In this document: in pieces, positions 36,014 through 44,089 of the stretch
How the letters are laid out: each line of letters opens with the position of its first letter
How positions within the stretch are numbered: position 1 is the first letter of the stretch
Assembly (NCBI GenBank): GCA_029379225.1
Contig: JAQYWR010000032.1
Coordinates: 30,243 to 94,242 of the forward strand
DNA length: 64,000 nt
Direction of reading: 5' to 3'
Source: Nostoc sp. S4
Lineage (GTDB): Bacteria > Cyanobacteriota > Cyanobacteriia > Cyanobacteriales > Nostocaceae
Made by a program: the position numbers and the translations under genes
The notes under the pieces: model-generated
Databases searched by the model: none
What the model was told of the DNA's origin: nothing
Seen by the model: only the letters and a program-made list of their open reading frames with translations

Positions 36014-36382
36014 AACCCGCTGTTTTCTTGGGATAGTCCATAATAATCTCTGTTTTGGAGTCACTGTAACCAGAGATTCCTTCAATAGTTCAAGGGAAGT
36101 ATTTCCGCGCTGGTCATCTGCGATCGCACTTCACCTTCCCAGTTAAGCCAATTCCCATCTAGCAGGCTTTTTGGGCTTTTCTATCCGTCGAACTTAGGTT
36201 ATGTTAATAAAAATTAAATATGCTTAAACCTTCCCTACTGCCTCCTGCCTCATCCCAACAATAAATATTCATGCCGACGTACTAATACTTATAATTAAGG
36301 CTGACGCTCTGGCATGGGAAGTTTTAAATTACAAGTAATTAAGCAAATTTGAGATGATTTATTCTAAATTCTCTATTCTTGT
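36014..36382. other. Intergenic region with no visible feature
   Basis: About 370 bp between the J-domain gene stop and the kinase-GUN4 start. It contains a HIP1-related CGATCGC at about 36120 and otherwise plain AT-rich sequence. It should hold the kinase promoter. No RNA gene or strong hairpin seen. Confidence 0.35.
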
Positions 36383-37006
36383 TTAAAAAATTTGTTCTAA
36401 ACGCTGGAAATCCCGTTGCACTTCATACCACAAACTTTTATTATGAGGGTCTGTTTTTAGGGCTTTTTTGAGATAAATTCTGGCTTTGAGCAGCTGGTTT
36501 TCAGAAATTAATGCCCGTCCCCAAATTTGATAGGCAACTGCTAGCCATTGGCGGACTTCTGCATCCCCTGATAACCGATCTGATAAAGCCTCTGCCAAGG
36601 CGATCGCTTGGGCAAATCGTCTTTCTTGCAAAAATCGCTGCAACTGCTCATAAGTCTTCCACTTTAGCCGCTGTTCTATTTCCACTAAATTAGGCGGCCT
36701 TGGTGTTGCTGGTGGCTGATTTGTCACCTTTGTTACTGGTGTTTTCTCCCGATACGTTGCTCTAGGGCGATCGCGTCCAGATGTTGACACCTGATTTGCA
36801 TGTGCGGCTGTTTCCTCTGGCAGTACTACCGTCAGCAGGAGTTTGTAAGCCTCTGTCAAGGCAATAAATTTATCTTTGGCTTTGTTGTCATCTGGGTTGA
36901 TATCAGGATGATATTGCTGTGCCAGTCGTCGGTAAGACGCTTTGATGTCAGCAAAAGAGGCTCCTGACCTTAAACCCAATAGACGGTAGCAATCTCCAAG
37001 ATCCAT
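36383..37006 (-). CDS. J-domain protein with helical repeat C-terminus
   Basis: Co-chaperone-like protein. The N-terminal J domain (residues 5-60) is complete, with the HPD triad at 33-35 in QQYHPDINPDDNKAKDKF, needed to stimulate Hsp70 (DnaK). A Thr/Pro-rich linker follows (about 75-105), then TPR-like helices (WKTYEQLQRFLQERRFAQAIALAEALSDR; KALKTDPHNKSLWYEV). There is no Gly/Phe region or Cys-rich domain, so it is a type III J protein with a probable specific client. Monocistronic on the minus strand. Confidence 0.88.
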   Translation of the reverse strand: MDLGDCYRLLGLRSGASFADIKASYRRLAQQYHPDINPDDNKAKDKFIALTEAYKLLLTVVLPEETAAHANQVSTSGRDRPRATYREKTPVTKVTNQPPATPRPPNLVEIEQRLKWKTYEQLQRFLQERRFAQAIALAEALSDRLSGDAEVRQWLAVAYQIWGRALISENQLLKARIYLKKALKTDPHNKSLWYEVQRDFQRLEQIF

Positions 37007-37124
37007 CTTGAGCTATGAGCTATCGAATATTTAGCTAGCGGCTATCAGCTATGAAGCTCGAAGCCTGAGATTTTAATCATAAAGGTTAATTTACTATTTT
37101 AAAGTTCAATTTTGACAGTTTTTT

Positions 37125-37256
37125 GGGGAGTGGGGCATGGGGCATGGGGCAAACAGGGAGTGTGGGAGGTGTGGGGGGTGTGGGAGGATGGGGAAGAAAT
37201 CTTTCCCCCCTCTCTCCCCACACTTCCCTATCTTCCTATCTCCCTCATCTCCCCTT
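37125..37256. repeat. Inverted G/C-tract repeat element next to clpP 3' end
   Basis: Left half of GGGGAGTG, GGGGCATG and GTGGGAG units, centre GGGGAAGAAATCTTTCCCC around 37191-37209, right half of TCTCCCC, CTTCCCTA and TATCTCCCTCATC units. Ends 11 bp before the clpP stop codon. Same architecture as the STRR1 elements with a more varied unit. Confidence 0.65.
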
Positions 37257-37266
37257 TGCCCCATTC

Positions 37267-37860
37267 CTACGGACGTTCTTCAATCACACGGTCAATTAAA
37301 CCGTATTCTTTAGCTTCTTGAGCAGACATGAAAAAGTCACGATCCATGTCTTTTTCAATTTTTGCTATAGTTTGACCGGTGTTGTCAGCATAAATTTGAT
37401 TTAGCTGGTTACGAATCCGCAGAATCTCTCTAGCTTCAATTTCAATATCAGTTGCTTGCCCACGAGTACCACCAGAAGGTTGGTGAATCATAATCCGTGA
37501 GTGAGGCAATGCGAGGCGTTTACCTTTGGCTCCACCTGCTAAAAGAAAAGACCCCATAGAAGCTGCAAGACCAGTGCATATCGTTACCACATCTGATTTG
37601 ATGTGTTGCATGGTGTCATAAATTGCCAGCCCAGAGGTAACCATACCACCAGGGGAATTGATGTATATGTAAATATCTTTACCCGGATCTTCTGAATCCA
37701 GATATAGCAAGAAGGCTATAATTTCGTTGGCAATTTTATCATCAATTTCTTCTCCCAGAAAAATAATTCGTTCTAGGGAAAGACGAGTATAAATGTGAAC
37801 CCATTCCTCCATCTGTCCCCCTGGCAATCGATAGGGAACGCTGGGGTAACCAATAGGCAT
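37267..37860 (-). CDS. clpP: ClpP protease subunit (active, ClpP3-like position)
   Basis: Serine protease subunit of the ATP-dependent Clp protease. The catalytic triad is intact: Ser101 in GLAASMGS, His126 in MIHQPSGG, and an Asp in EKDMDRD (about residue 175). The Gly-rich oxyanion strand is NSPGGMVTSG. Length 197 is normal. It follows clpR by 102 bp on the same strand; in cyanobacteria clpR and clpP3 form such a pair and their products build one mixed core. Confidence 0.96.
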   Translation of the reverse strand: MPIGYPSVPYRLPGGQMEEWVHIYTRLSLERIIFLGEEIDDKIANEIIAFLLYLDSEDPGKDIYIYINSPGGMVTSGLAIYDTMQHIKSDVVTICTGLAASMGSFLLAGGAKGKRLALPHSRIMIHQPSGGTRGQATDIEIEAREILRIRNQLNQIYADNTGQTIAKIEKDMDRDFFMSAQEAKEYGLIDRVIEERP

Positions 37861-37962
37861 AATTTGCTCCGTTATTACAATGATTTATAGCAAGGATGAA
37901 ACTTAGTAGCTTCTGCGGGTAGAGTGAGTTGAAATCCCAAGAAATCAGACTCACTTCATTTT

Positions 37963-38625
37963 TTAAAGGACACTTGCAGGTAGTGGGGGATTGGCTAGTT
38001 CTTCTTTTTCAAAAACTCGGTCAATCAAACCGTATTCCTTAGCTTGATAGGGAGTCATATATAATAGACGATCCATATCTTTGCTAATTTTTTCTGGTGC
38101 CTGTTCAGTGTTGCGAGACAGAATGTCAATCATTGCTGTCTTGTTTACTAAAACTTCCTTTGCCCGAATTTGGATGTCCGTTGCTTGACCTTGGGCGTAA
38201 CTCTTAGGTTGGTGCAGAATAATCGAAGCATGGGGTAAGCTAGCACGGCAACCTTTTGTACCAGCACTGAGGATCATCGCTGCCATACCCATCGCGGAAC
38301 CGATGCAAATTGTGTGGATCGGAGGCTTGATATATTTCATTGTGTCATAGATGGCGAAGGCTTCGGTTTCAAAGCCAATAGGATCGCCACTGTAACCAGA
38401 AGTGCCTGTAGAGTTAATGTAAATTTTAATTGGTTTGTCTGGGTCATCGGACTGCAAATACAGGAGTTCGGCGATGATCAGTTTTGTGATTTGGGGAACT
38501 AAAGGAGTTCCTAAGTAGACAATTCGCTCTTTTAATAATAGAGACGGTAAATCTGGCGGCGGTTTCCGGTAAAATCGATCGCCGTAATAAGGGGATTGAA
38601 CAGCCTTGATGGCGGAAATGTCCAT
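37963..38625 (-). CDS. clpR: ClpR, catalytically inactive Clp protease subunit
   Basis: ClpP homolog in which the catalytic Ser is lost: where ClpP has GLAASMGS this protein has GSAMGMAA, a Gly at the Ser position. The His (LHQPKSY) and Asp region (SKDMDRLLYM) remain, but the subunit cannot hydrolyse peptides. The N-terminus carries YGDRFYRKPPPDLPSLLLKERIVYLG, extended relative to ClpP, as in ClpR, and there is an insertion TGTSGYSGDPIGFETEA. It forms mixed heptamers with the adjacent ClpP. ATG 38625 gives 220 aa, a normal length. Confidence 0.95.
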   Translation of the reverse strand: MDISAIKAVQSPYYGDRFYRKPPPDLPSLLLKERIVYLGTPLVPQITKLIIAELLYLQSDDPDKPIKIYINSTGTSGYSGDPIGFETEAFAIYDTMKYIKPPIHTICIGSAMGMAAMILSAGTKGCRASLPHASIILHQPKSYAQGQATDIQIRAKEVLVNKTAMIDILSRNTEQAPEKISKDMDRLLYMTPYQAKEYGLIDRVFEKEELANPPLPASVL

Positions 38626-38857
38626 AGCAACTGATCGCCTGAAATTATGCCGTTAACTGTAATACATCCTAGCGTGATGCCAACTCTGTTCAAGGTGTGG
38701 ATTTCTCCCTAATGCTCAAGGGGGGCTAGCATCTGCCAATGTTTGGCTTCTAAGATATTCTGATTATATTAATGTATTGGATAGGTTTTCCGTAGCGCTA
38801 AAGTAGTGCTTTGAAGTTATTTACAAATATCTATATCCCAGATAGGAACTTTGAGTT

Positions 38858-40114
38858 ATGAGGGTTAGCTTACAGCCTGCCTTGAATGATAGTAATTTAG
38901 ACGCCAATCAACTGAACACTCAACGTCAGTTGGGAATTTCGATTTCGGCGGTCGCCGAAACTCAAGACCGCAATGTGCCACTGAATTTATGCTTAATTCT
39001 CGACCATAGCGGATCGATGAATGGGCGACCGCTAGAAACGGTGAAAAATGCGGCGAATCGTCTGGTGGATAGATTAAATCCTGGCGATCGCCTGAGTATT
39101 ATAGTTTTTAATCATCGTGCTAAAGTCTTAATCCCTAGTCAAGCGATCGAAGATCCAGAAAAAATTAAACAGCAAATTAACCGCCTAGCTGCTGATGGTG
39201 GGACTTCGATTGATGAGGGATTGCGCTTGGGGATTGAGGAGTTGGCAAAAGGAAAAAAAGATAGTGTTTCCCAAGCCTTTTTATTAACCGATGGCGAAAA
39301 CGAACACGGTGATAATAATCGCTGTTTGAAATTTGCCCAATTGGCTGCCAGTTATAATTTGACTTTAAATACTTTGGGATTTGGTGATAATTGGAACCAA
39401 GATGTTTTAGAAAAAATTGCTGATGCTGGTTTGGGTACTTTGTCTTATATTCAAAAACCCGATCGCGTAGTCGATGAATTTAGCCGTTTGTTCAGTCGCG
39501 TTCAAGCAGTAGCCTTGACTAATGCTTATCTGCTATTCTCCTTGATGCCCAATGTCCGGCTAGCCGAACTCAAACCCGTCGCCCAAGTTTCTCCGGACAC
39601 GATTGAGTTACCACTGCAACAAGAATCTGACGGACGTTTTTCTGTGCGCTTGGGAGATTTAATGAAAGATGCAGAACGGATGATTTTAGCTAATATTTAT
39701 TTGGGACAATTACCACCAGGGAAACAAGCGATCGCTAATGTCCAAGTCCGCTACGATGACCCAGCTACCAACGAAACGAGTTTATTTACCCCAAATATCG
39801 CAGTTTACGCCAATATAGTCGGAGATTACCAACCAAACCCCAATCCCCAAGTGCAACAATCTATTTTGGCATTAGCCAAGTATCGTCAAACCCAGTTAGC
39901 TGAGACGAAATTGCAACAAGGCGATCGCACTGGTGCCGCGACAATGCTGCAAACGGCTGCCAAAACTGCCCTACAAATGGGAGATACTGGTGCGGCGACG
40001 GTGTTGCAAACTTCTGCCACCCAGCTACAATCTGGACAAGATTTATCCGAAAGCGATCGCAAGAAAACCAGAATTGTCTCCAAAACAGTATTGCAAGATA
40101 CCCCTCCCCAATGA
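38858..40114 (+). CDS. von Willebrand factor A domain protein, first of tandem pair
   Basis: Cytoplasmic vWA protein. The metal-ion-dependent adhesion site is complete: DHSGSMNG (about residue 49), Thr in ADGGTSIDEG, Asp in LLTDGENEHG. The C-terminal 90 residues form a helical region (QVQQSILALAKYRQTQLAE, TGAATMLQTAAKTALQMGD, GAATVLQTSATQL) that is nearly the same in the next gene. No signal peptide, so it acts inside the cell, probably in protein binding. Its last bases overlap the next start (ATGA), so the two are co-translated. Confidence 0.9.
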   Translation: MRVSLQPALNDSNLDANQLNTQRQLGISISAVAETQDRNVPLNLCLILDHSGSMNGRPLETVKNAANRLVDRLNPGDRLSIIVFNHRAKVLIPSQAIEDPEKIKQQINRLAADGGTSIDEGLRLGIEELAKGKKDSVSQAFLLTDGENEHGDNNRCLKFAQLAASYNLTLNTLGFGDNWNQDVLEKIADAGLGTLSYIQKPDRVVDEFSRLFSRVQAVALTNAYLLFSLMPNVRLAELKPVAQVSPDTIELPLQQESDGRFSVRLGDLMKDAERMILANIYLGQLPPGKQAIANVQVRYDDPATNETSLFTPNIAVYANIVGDYQPNPNPQVQQSILALAKYRQTQLAETKLQQGDRTGAATMLQTAAKTALQMGDTGAATVLQTSATQLQSGQDLSESDRKKTRIVSKTVLQDTPPQ

Positions 40115-41391
40115 AAGTTAAATTGCTATCGGCGCTAAATGACGATCGTGTTGATGTGGCTCAAACTAGTAGTCAACGTCAATTGGCAATGACAATTTCG
40201 GCGAGCGCTGGTGAGTTTGACCAAAATCTGCCCCTTAACCTCTGCTTGATTCTAGATAAAAGTGGTTCCATGCATGGACAACCAATTAAAACGGTGATTC
40301 AAGCAGTAGAAGAATTAATCGACCGATTGAAAGTTGGCGATCGCATCTCGGTTGTGGCTTTTGCAGGTTCTGCGGAAGTCATTATCCCCAACCAAGCGAT
40401 TGAAGACCCCCAAAGTATCAAATCTCAAATTAAAAAGAAACTGAGTGCTAGCGGCGGTACGGTAATTGCTGAAGGTTTGGAACTAGGAATTACAGAACTG
40501 ATGAAGGGCACAAGAGGTGCTGTTTCTCAAGCCTTTCTCCTCACGGATGGCCAGGGTGAAAGCAGTTTGCGGATTTGGAAGTGGGATATTGGCCCGGATG
40601 ACAACAAGCGTTGTTTAGAACTCGCACTAAAAGCTGCCAAGCTCAACTTAACTATCAGCACTCTTGGATTTGGTAATAAGTGGAATCAGGATTTGTTAGA
40701 AAAAATTGCTGATGTCGGTGGCGGTACTTTAGCTTATATTGAGCGTGCCGAACAAGCTGTAGAGCAGTTTAGTCGTTTATTTGGACGCATTCAATCTGTG
40801 GGGCTAACCAATGCCTATTTATTGTTTTCTTTAGTACCCAATGTCCGACTAGCAGAATTTAAACCGATTGCCCAAGTTTCTCCAGACACAATTGAGTTAC
40901 CTGTGGAACCAGAAGCTAATGGCAGCTTTGCTGTGCGCTTGGGAGATTTAATGCAGGATGTAGAAAGAGTAGTTTTGGCTAATATTTATTTAGGACAGTT
41001 GCCAGAAGGAAAACAAGTAATTGGGCATGTGCAAATCCGCTATGACGATCCCTTAGTTAACCAGCAAGGCTTACTTTCGCCGATTGTGGCGGTGTATGCA
41101 GATGTGGTGAGGGCGTATCAACCAGCATCTAATCCTCAGGTGCAGCAATCAATTTTAGCATTAGCCAAGTATCGCCAAACCCAGTTAGCAGAGGCGAAAT
41201 TGCAAGAGGGCGATCGTACTGGTGCAGCTACAATGCTACAAACAGCCGCCAAAACCGCCTTACAAATTGGAGATAAAGGTGCAGCGACAGTGTTGCAAAC
41301 TTCTGCGACTCGCCTGCAAGCTGGGGAACAACTTTCGGAAGCAGAACTGAAGAAAACTAGAATTGTGTCAAAGACGGTTTTGCAAGAATAG
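40111..41391 (+). CDS. von Willebrand factor A domain protein, second of tandem pair
   Basis: Paralog of the preceding gene with the same layout: MIDAS in DKSGSMHGQ, Thr in ASGGTVIAEG, Asp in LLTDGQGESS, and a C-terminal helical region mostly identical to the first copy (residues about 335-426). The vWA domain here has an extra loop (LRIWKWDIGPDDNKR). The 4-bp overlap with the upstream stop indicates coupled translation and roughly equal amounts, as expected if the two proteins form a hetero-oligomer (inference). It ends before the accessory region. Confidence 0.9.
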   Translation: MKVKLLSALNDDRVDVAQTSSQRQLAMTISASAGEFDQNLPLNLCLILDKSGSMHGQPIKTVIQAVEELIDRLKVGDRISVVAFAGSAEVIIPNQAIEDPQSIKSQIKKKLSASGGTVIAEGLELGITELMKGTRGAVSQAFLLTDGQGESSLRIWKWDIGPDDNKRCLELALKAAKLNLTISTLGFGNKWNQDLLEKIADVGGGTLAYIERAEQAVEQFSRLFGRIQSVGLTNAYLLFSLVPNVRLAEFKPIAQVSPDTIELPVEPEANGSFAVRLGDLMQDVERVVLANIYLGQLPEGKQVIGHVQIRYDDPLVNQQGLLSPIVAVYADVVRAYQPASNPQVQQSILALAKYRQTQLAEAKLQEGDRTGAATMLQTAAKTALQIGDKGAATVLQTSATRLQAGEQLSEAELKKTRIVSKTVLQE

Positions 41392-41521
41392 TAAAAATTC
41401 AGTGTTGCTGATTAACAGTGAGCGTGTACAGTATTTTTAATTTAAAAATGGGCATATTAAACTCTATTGGATATCCAAAAAAATCCGTTTAGTTAGTTAA
41501 GAATGTCAAGCGGGTCAGCGC

Positions 41522-42328
41522 ATGAAGTTGTACGACAGAGACTACACGATACTTACCTCTGACGAAGAGGCAGAATTCCGCTTGCTTAAAGAGCAGGAGA
41601 TCATCAACGAGGTTAGTAACAAATTCCGAAAGCCCCTTTTTCATAAGTACCCTAAAGCTGTACGCCACTACATGAGCCTGTTTCCAAACAACTACATGGA
41701 CATTTTTGAGCTTCAAGATCGTGAGGAACTCAGCAATATACTTGCTTTGTTTCAACAATTGCTGAATTCGGAAGATGCCAATGAACGCAGTATTTTAAAA
41801 TTCATTAGCGAACATCGCGCCTACTTCATTATTGCCTCACTTCTTAGAAACTATTTTCATTTTGGTCACCACGCAACTTATCTTTTCCCTGAGTTTCAGC
41901 TGGGCAATTCTTATAAAGCAGACTACTTAATTATCGGTCGGAGTTCTGGCGGTCATGAGTTTGTCTTTGTTGAACTTGAAGCCCTCGAAGGCAACGGTAT
42001 CATACTTACTGAAGGCGAACTTGGAGAAGTGTTTCGCAAAGGCATAAAGCAATTACGTGACTGGCAAAGTTGGCTGGATAGTTATTATTTTTCACTCAAA
42101 GAGACATTTGATAAATCAAAACGTGCTGAGATACCACTGCCTGATGAGTTCGTCAAAATGGATAGCTCACGACTCCATTACGTCGTCATTGCTGGCAAAC
42201 GCTATAAATTCACCGACAATACCTACAAAATTCGGCGCAGAGACCACATGCAAACAAACATCTTGCTATTACATTACGACAATCTTATTGACGCAGCAAC
42301 TGATGTAATCGGTAAAAAAACTTATTGA
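41522..42328 (+). CDS. Shedu-like (DUF4263) nuclease, putative phage defence
   Basis: Resembles the SduA effector of the single-gene Shedu anti-phage system. The PD-(D/E)XK core is visible: FPEFQLGNSYKADYLIIG (Glu124, Asp134), FVFVELEALEG (Glu151-x-Glu153) and a following helix with Gln177 in IKQLRDWQSW. The first 100 residues are helical, as in other Shedu proteins where the N-terminus varies and may sense phage or DNA. No signal or membrane segment. A hairpin that looks like an integron attC site starts 5 bp after the stop. Ribosome site at ATG 41522 is weak. Assigned from motifs, not from a search. Confidence 0.72.
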   Translation: MKLYDRDYTILTSDEEAEFRLLKEQEIINEVSNKFRKPLFHKYPKAVRHYMSLFPNNYMDIFELQDREELSNILALFQQLLNSEDANERSILKFISEHRAYFIIASLLRNYFHFGHHATYLFPEFQLGNSYKADYLIIGRSSGGHEFVFVELEALEGNGIILTEGELGEVFRKGIKQLRDWQSWLDSYYFSLKETFDKSKRAEIPLPDEFVKMDSSRLHYVVIAGKRYKFTDNTYKIRRRDHMQTNILLLHYDNLIDAATDVIGKKTY

Positions 42329-42333
42329 ATACT

Positions 42334-42385
42334 GGCTAACAAGTCGATAAAGCGGATGGTTGAAAGACTATCCGCAAGGTTAGAC
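42334..42385. other. attC-like recombination site or hairpin
   Basis: Bounded by GGCTAAC (42334-42340) and GTTAGAC (42379-42385), which pair as inverted ends like the R'' and R' boxes of integron attC sites (consensus GTTRRRY fits the right box). Inside, GCGGATGGT and ACTATCCGC form a stem with a TGAAAG loop. At 52 bp it is shorter than most attC sites, and the spacers are unequal (11 and 3 bases). The right box overlaps the stop codon of the minus-strand toxin gene. Confidence 0.4.
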
Positions 42386-42754
42386 ATCAGGCAACAATGG
42401 TAAACGGCGGATACGAATACGGCTTGGCTCAACCGTAACGGCTGCTCCTTGTTCCAAATCTTTTTCACACTCAGCGATTACCGTCAGCAACAGATTCGCT
42501 AATGCTTGAGCACGTAACCTTTCAATACGAATACGAATGACTGAAGGAGTTGTTGCTTCATCAAGCGCTAGCAATGTATGAAAATCTGCATCAAGTGTAG
42601 CAACAGCACGTTTCTCTTCTCTAGCTCTCTGGATGATTTCTGCATCTTCAGCTTCAGACATGCCAATTTCACCCATATGAATAGTGTCAATACCTGCATC
42701 ACGTAGCAATGCTGCCGCAGAGAGTGGTAATCCCTGGTCAAGCAACAGTTTCAT
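42380..42754 (-). CDS. DUF5615 PIN-like toxin of a toxin-antitoxin pair
   Basis: Putative ribonuclease of the PIN-like DUF5615 family. The start MKLLLDQGLP carries the first acidic residue (Asp6), EAEDAEIIQRAREEKRAVATLDADF the second acidic cluster, typical of the family's active site. I chose ATG 42754, which overlaps the antitoxin end by 17 bp; a frame upstream to 42802 lies over antitoxin coding and is not needed. 124 aa, normal. The usual action is RNA cleavage when the antitoxin is lost. Confidence 0.85.
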   Translation of the reverse strand: MKLLLDQGLPLSAAALLRDAGIDTIHMGEIGMSEAEDAEIIQRAREEKRAVATLDADFHTLLALDEATTPSVIRIRIERLRAQALANLLLTVIAECEKDLEQGAAVTVEPSRIRIRRLPLLPDV

Positions 42755-42980
42755 AGTGACTAGGTAGTTCAATGATGCGATCGTCCAAGTAGGATGATGC
42801 AAAAATTAAGGCTTGTTGAATATCTTCATCTTCTAATTCGGGAAACTCCTGGCGCAGTTCTTCTCGATTAGGGTAGGTAGTTAATAACTCAATCACCCGA
42901 CGAACGGTAAGGCGAAGATTACGAATAGAGGGCTGTCCATTCATACGATTGGGATTGCTGGTGATGCGATCTAATTTCAT
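42738..42980 (-). CDS. DUF433 antitoxin
   Basis: An 80-residue DUF433 protein, the common partner of DUF5615 toxins. It shows the pattern of this helical DNA-binding family: RITSNPNRMNGQPSIRNLRLTVRRVIELL, then FPELEDEDIQQALIFASSYLDD. An AAGGAG ribosome site precedes ATG 42980. It is transcribed first, with the toxin start inside its end, the usual order for such modules; autoregulation at the upstream promoter is likely but not visible. Confidence 0.85.
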   Translation of the reverse strand: MKLDRITSNPNRMNGQPSIRNLRLTVRRVIELLTTYPNREELRQEFPELEDEDIQQALIFASSYLDDRIIELPSHYETVA

Positions 42981-43137
42981 GAAAGTAACCCTGGCTCCTT
43001 ACGAAAATCATCGTCGTATATTGCTTCATGCCAAAATATAGCAGTTTTGATCTGAATCTACAGTGATAAATTGTCAAAACTAGCAAAACTCTGCTAAAAG
43101 TGCTACAGGTAAATGATTTGTACGTTGATAATTACAC

Positions 43138-43524
43138 ATGAAAACTACTGGTATTCATCATATAGCGATTATTTGTTCTGACTACGATCGCTCAAAAAAA
43201 TTCTATGTCGAAACTTTAGGGTTTTCGATTATTGCAGAGACTTTTCGTGCTCAGAGAAATTCTTATAAATTAGATTTACAAGTTGGAGAAAATGCTCAAA
43301 TAGAGTTATTCTCTTTCCCAAATCCTCCCCAAAGATTTAGTAGTCCAGAGGCTTGTGGTTTAAGGCATTTGGCTTTTAAAGTTGATGATATCGAAGAAAC
43401 TGTTGATTATTTAAATTCTCAAGGTGTTGAAACCGAAAATATCAGAATTGACGAACTTACAAATAAAAAATTTACTTTTTTTAAAGACCCAGATAATTTG
43501 CCGTTAGAGATTTATGAAAATTGA
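43138..43524 (+). CDS. VOC superfamily (glyoxalase/bleomycin-resistance type) protein
   Basis: A 128-residue single VOC module, close in pattern to the YaeR/GloA2 group. Metal ligands are likely His8 (GIHHIAIICSDYDRSKKFY), Glu in QIELFSFP, His in LRHLAFKVDD and the late Glu in LPLEIYEN. It should bind a divalent metal; the substrate is unknown, with detoxification of aldehydes such as methylglyoxal as one option. Its stop is 8 bp before the GNAT start, so the two form an operon. Confidence 0.88.
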   Translation: MKTTGIHHIAIICSDYDRSKKFYVETLGFSIIAETFRAQRNSYKLDLQVGENAQIELFSFPNPPQRFSSPEACGLRHLAFKVDDIEETVDYLNSQGVETENIRIDELTNKKFTFFKDPDNLPLEIYEN

Positions 43525-43532
43525 GGTTCAGT

Positions 43533-43997
43533 ATGTTGTTAATCAGGGAATATAGATTATCTGATACCGAGGCGATCGTGAAATTGTTTTACGATACAAT
43601 TCATGAAATCAATATTGGCGACTACACCCAAGAACAAATTGATGCTTGGGCACCAAAAAACATGGATTATGAAGTTTGGCACAAAAGGTTACAAACCAAG
43701 CTTCCCTACATAGCCGAAAATAATGGTGAGATAGTTGGGTTTGGAGAATTAGAAGCAGATGGTCACATTGATTGTTTTTATAGTCATAGCAAATACCAAA
43801 GAAAAGGTATTGGTTCAAAACTTTTAACTCATTTAGAAAATACTGCCAAATTACAAGGAATCAAACGGCTGTATACAGAAGTGAGTATTACTGCAAAGCC
43901 ATTTTTTCAAAACAAGGGCTTTAGCGTAGTTAGGGAACAGCAAGTAGAACGGCGGGGAGTTTTGTTTAAAAACTATGTAATGGAAAAGTATTTATGA
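43533..43997 (+). CDS. GNAT-family N-acetyltransferase
   Basis: Acetyl-CoA-dependent acetyltransferase with the GNAT motif SKYQRKGIGSKLLTHLENTAK (acetyl-CoA loop Q/RxxGxG/A) at about residues 92-110, preceded by IVGFGELEADGHIDCFY and followed by the terminal beta strands around AKPFFQNKGFSVV. The start is ATG 43533 with a GAGG site; a TTG at 43521 in frame overlaps the previous gene and is less likely. Substrate unknown. Together with the VOC gene it may form a small resistance or modification operon. Confidence 0.87.
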   Translation: MLLIREYRLSDTEAIVKLFYDTIHEINIGDYTQEQIDAWAPKNMDYEVWHKRLQTKLPYIAENNGEIVGFGELEADGHIDCFYSHSKYQRKGIGSKLLTHLENTAKLQGIKRLYTEVSITAKPFFQNKGFSVVREQQVERRGVLFKNYVMEKYL

Positions 43998-44089
43998 CCT
44001 GACTTTAGAGAAAACCTAAAAAAATTACTCAGTTGTTGTAGTCAAAGGCAAAAGTAGAAAAAGCCAATACCATTTGCTGAAATTCCTAA

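Noticed and set aside
37963..38625. ClpR Ser-to-Gly change as a novel defect
   Set aside because: Loss of the catalytic Ser is the normal state of ClpR in cyanobacteria, so it is annotated but not reported as unusual.
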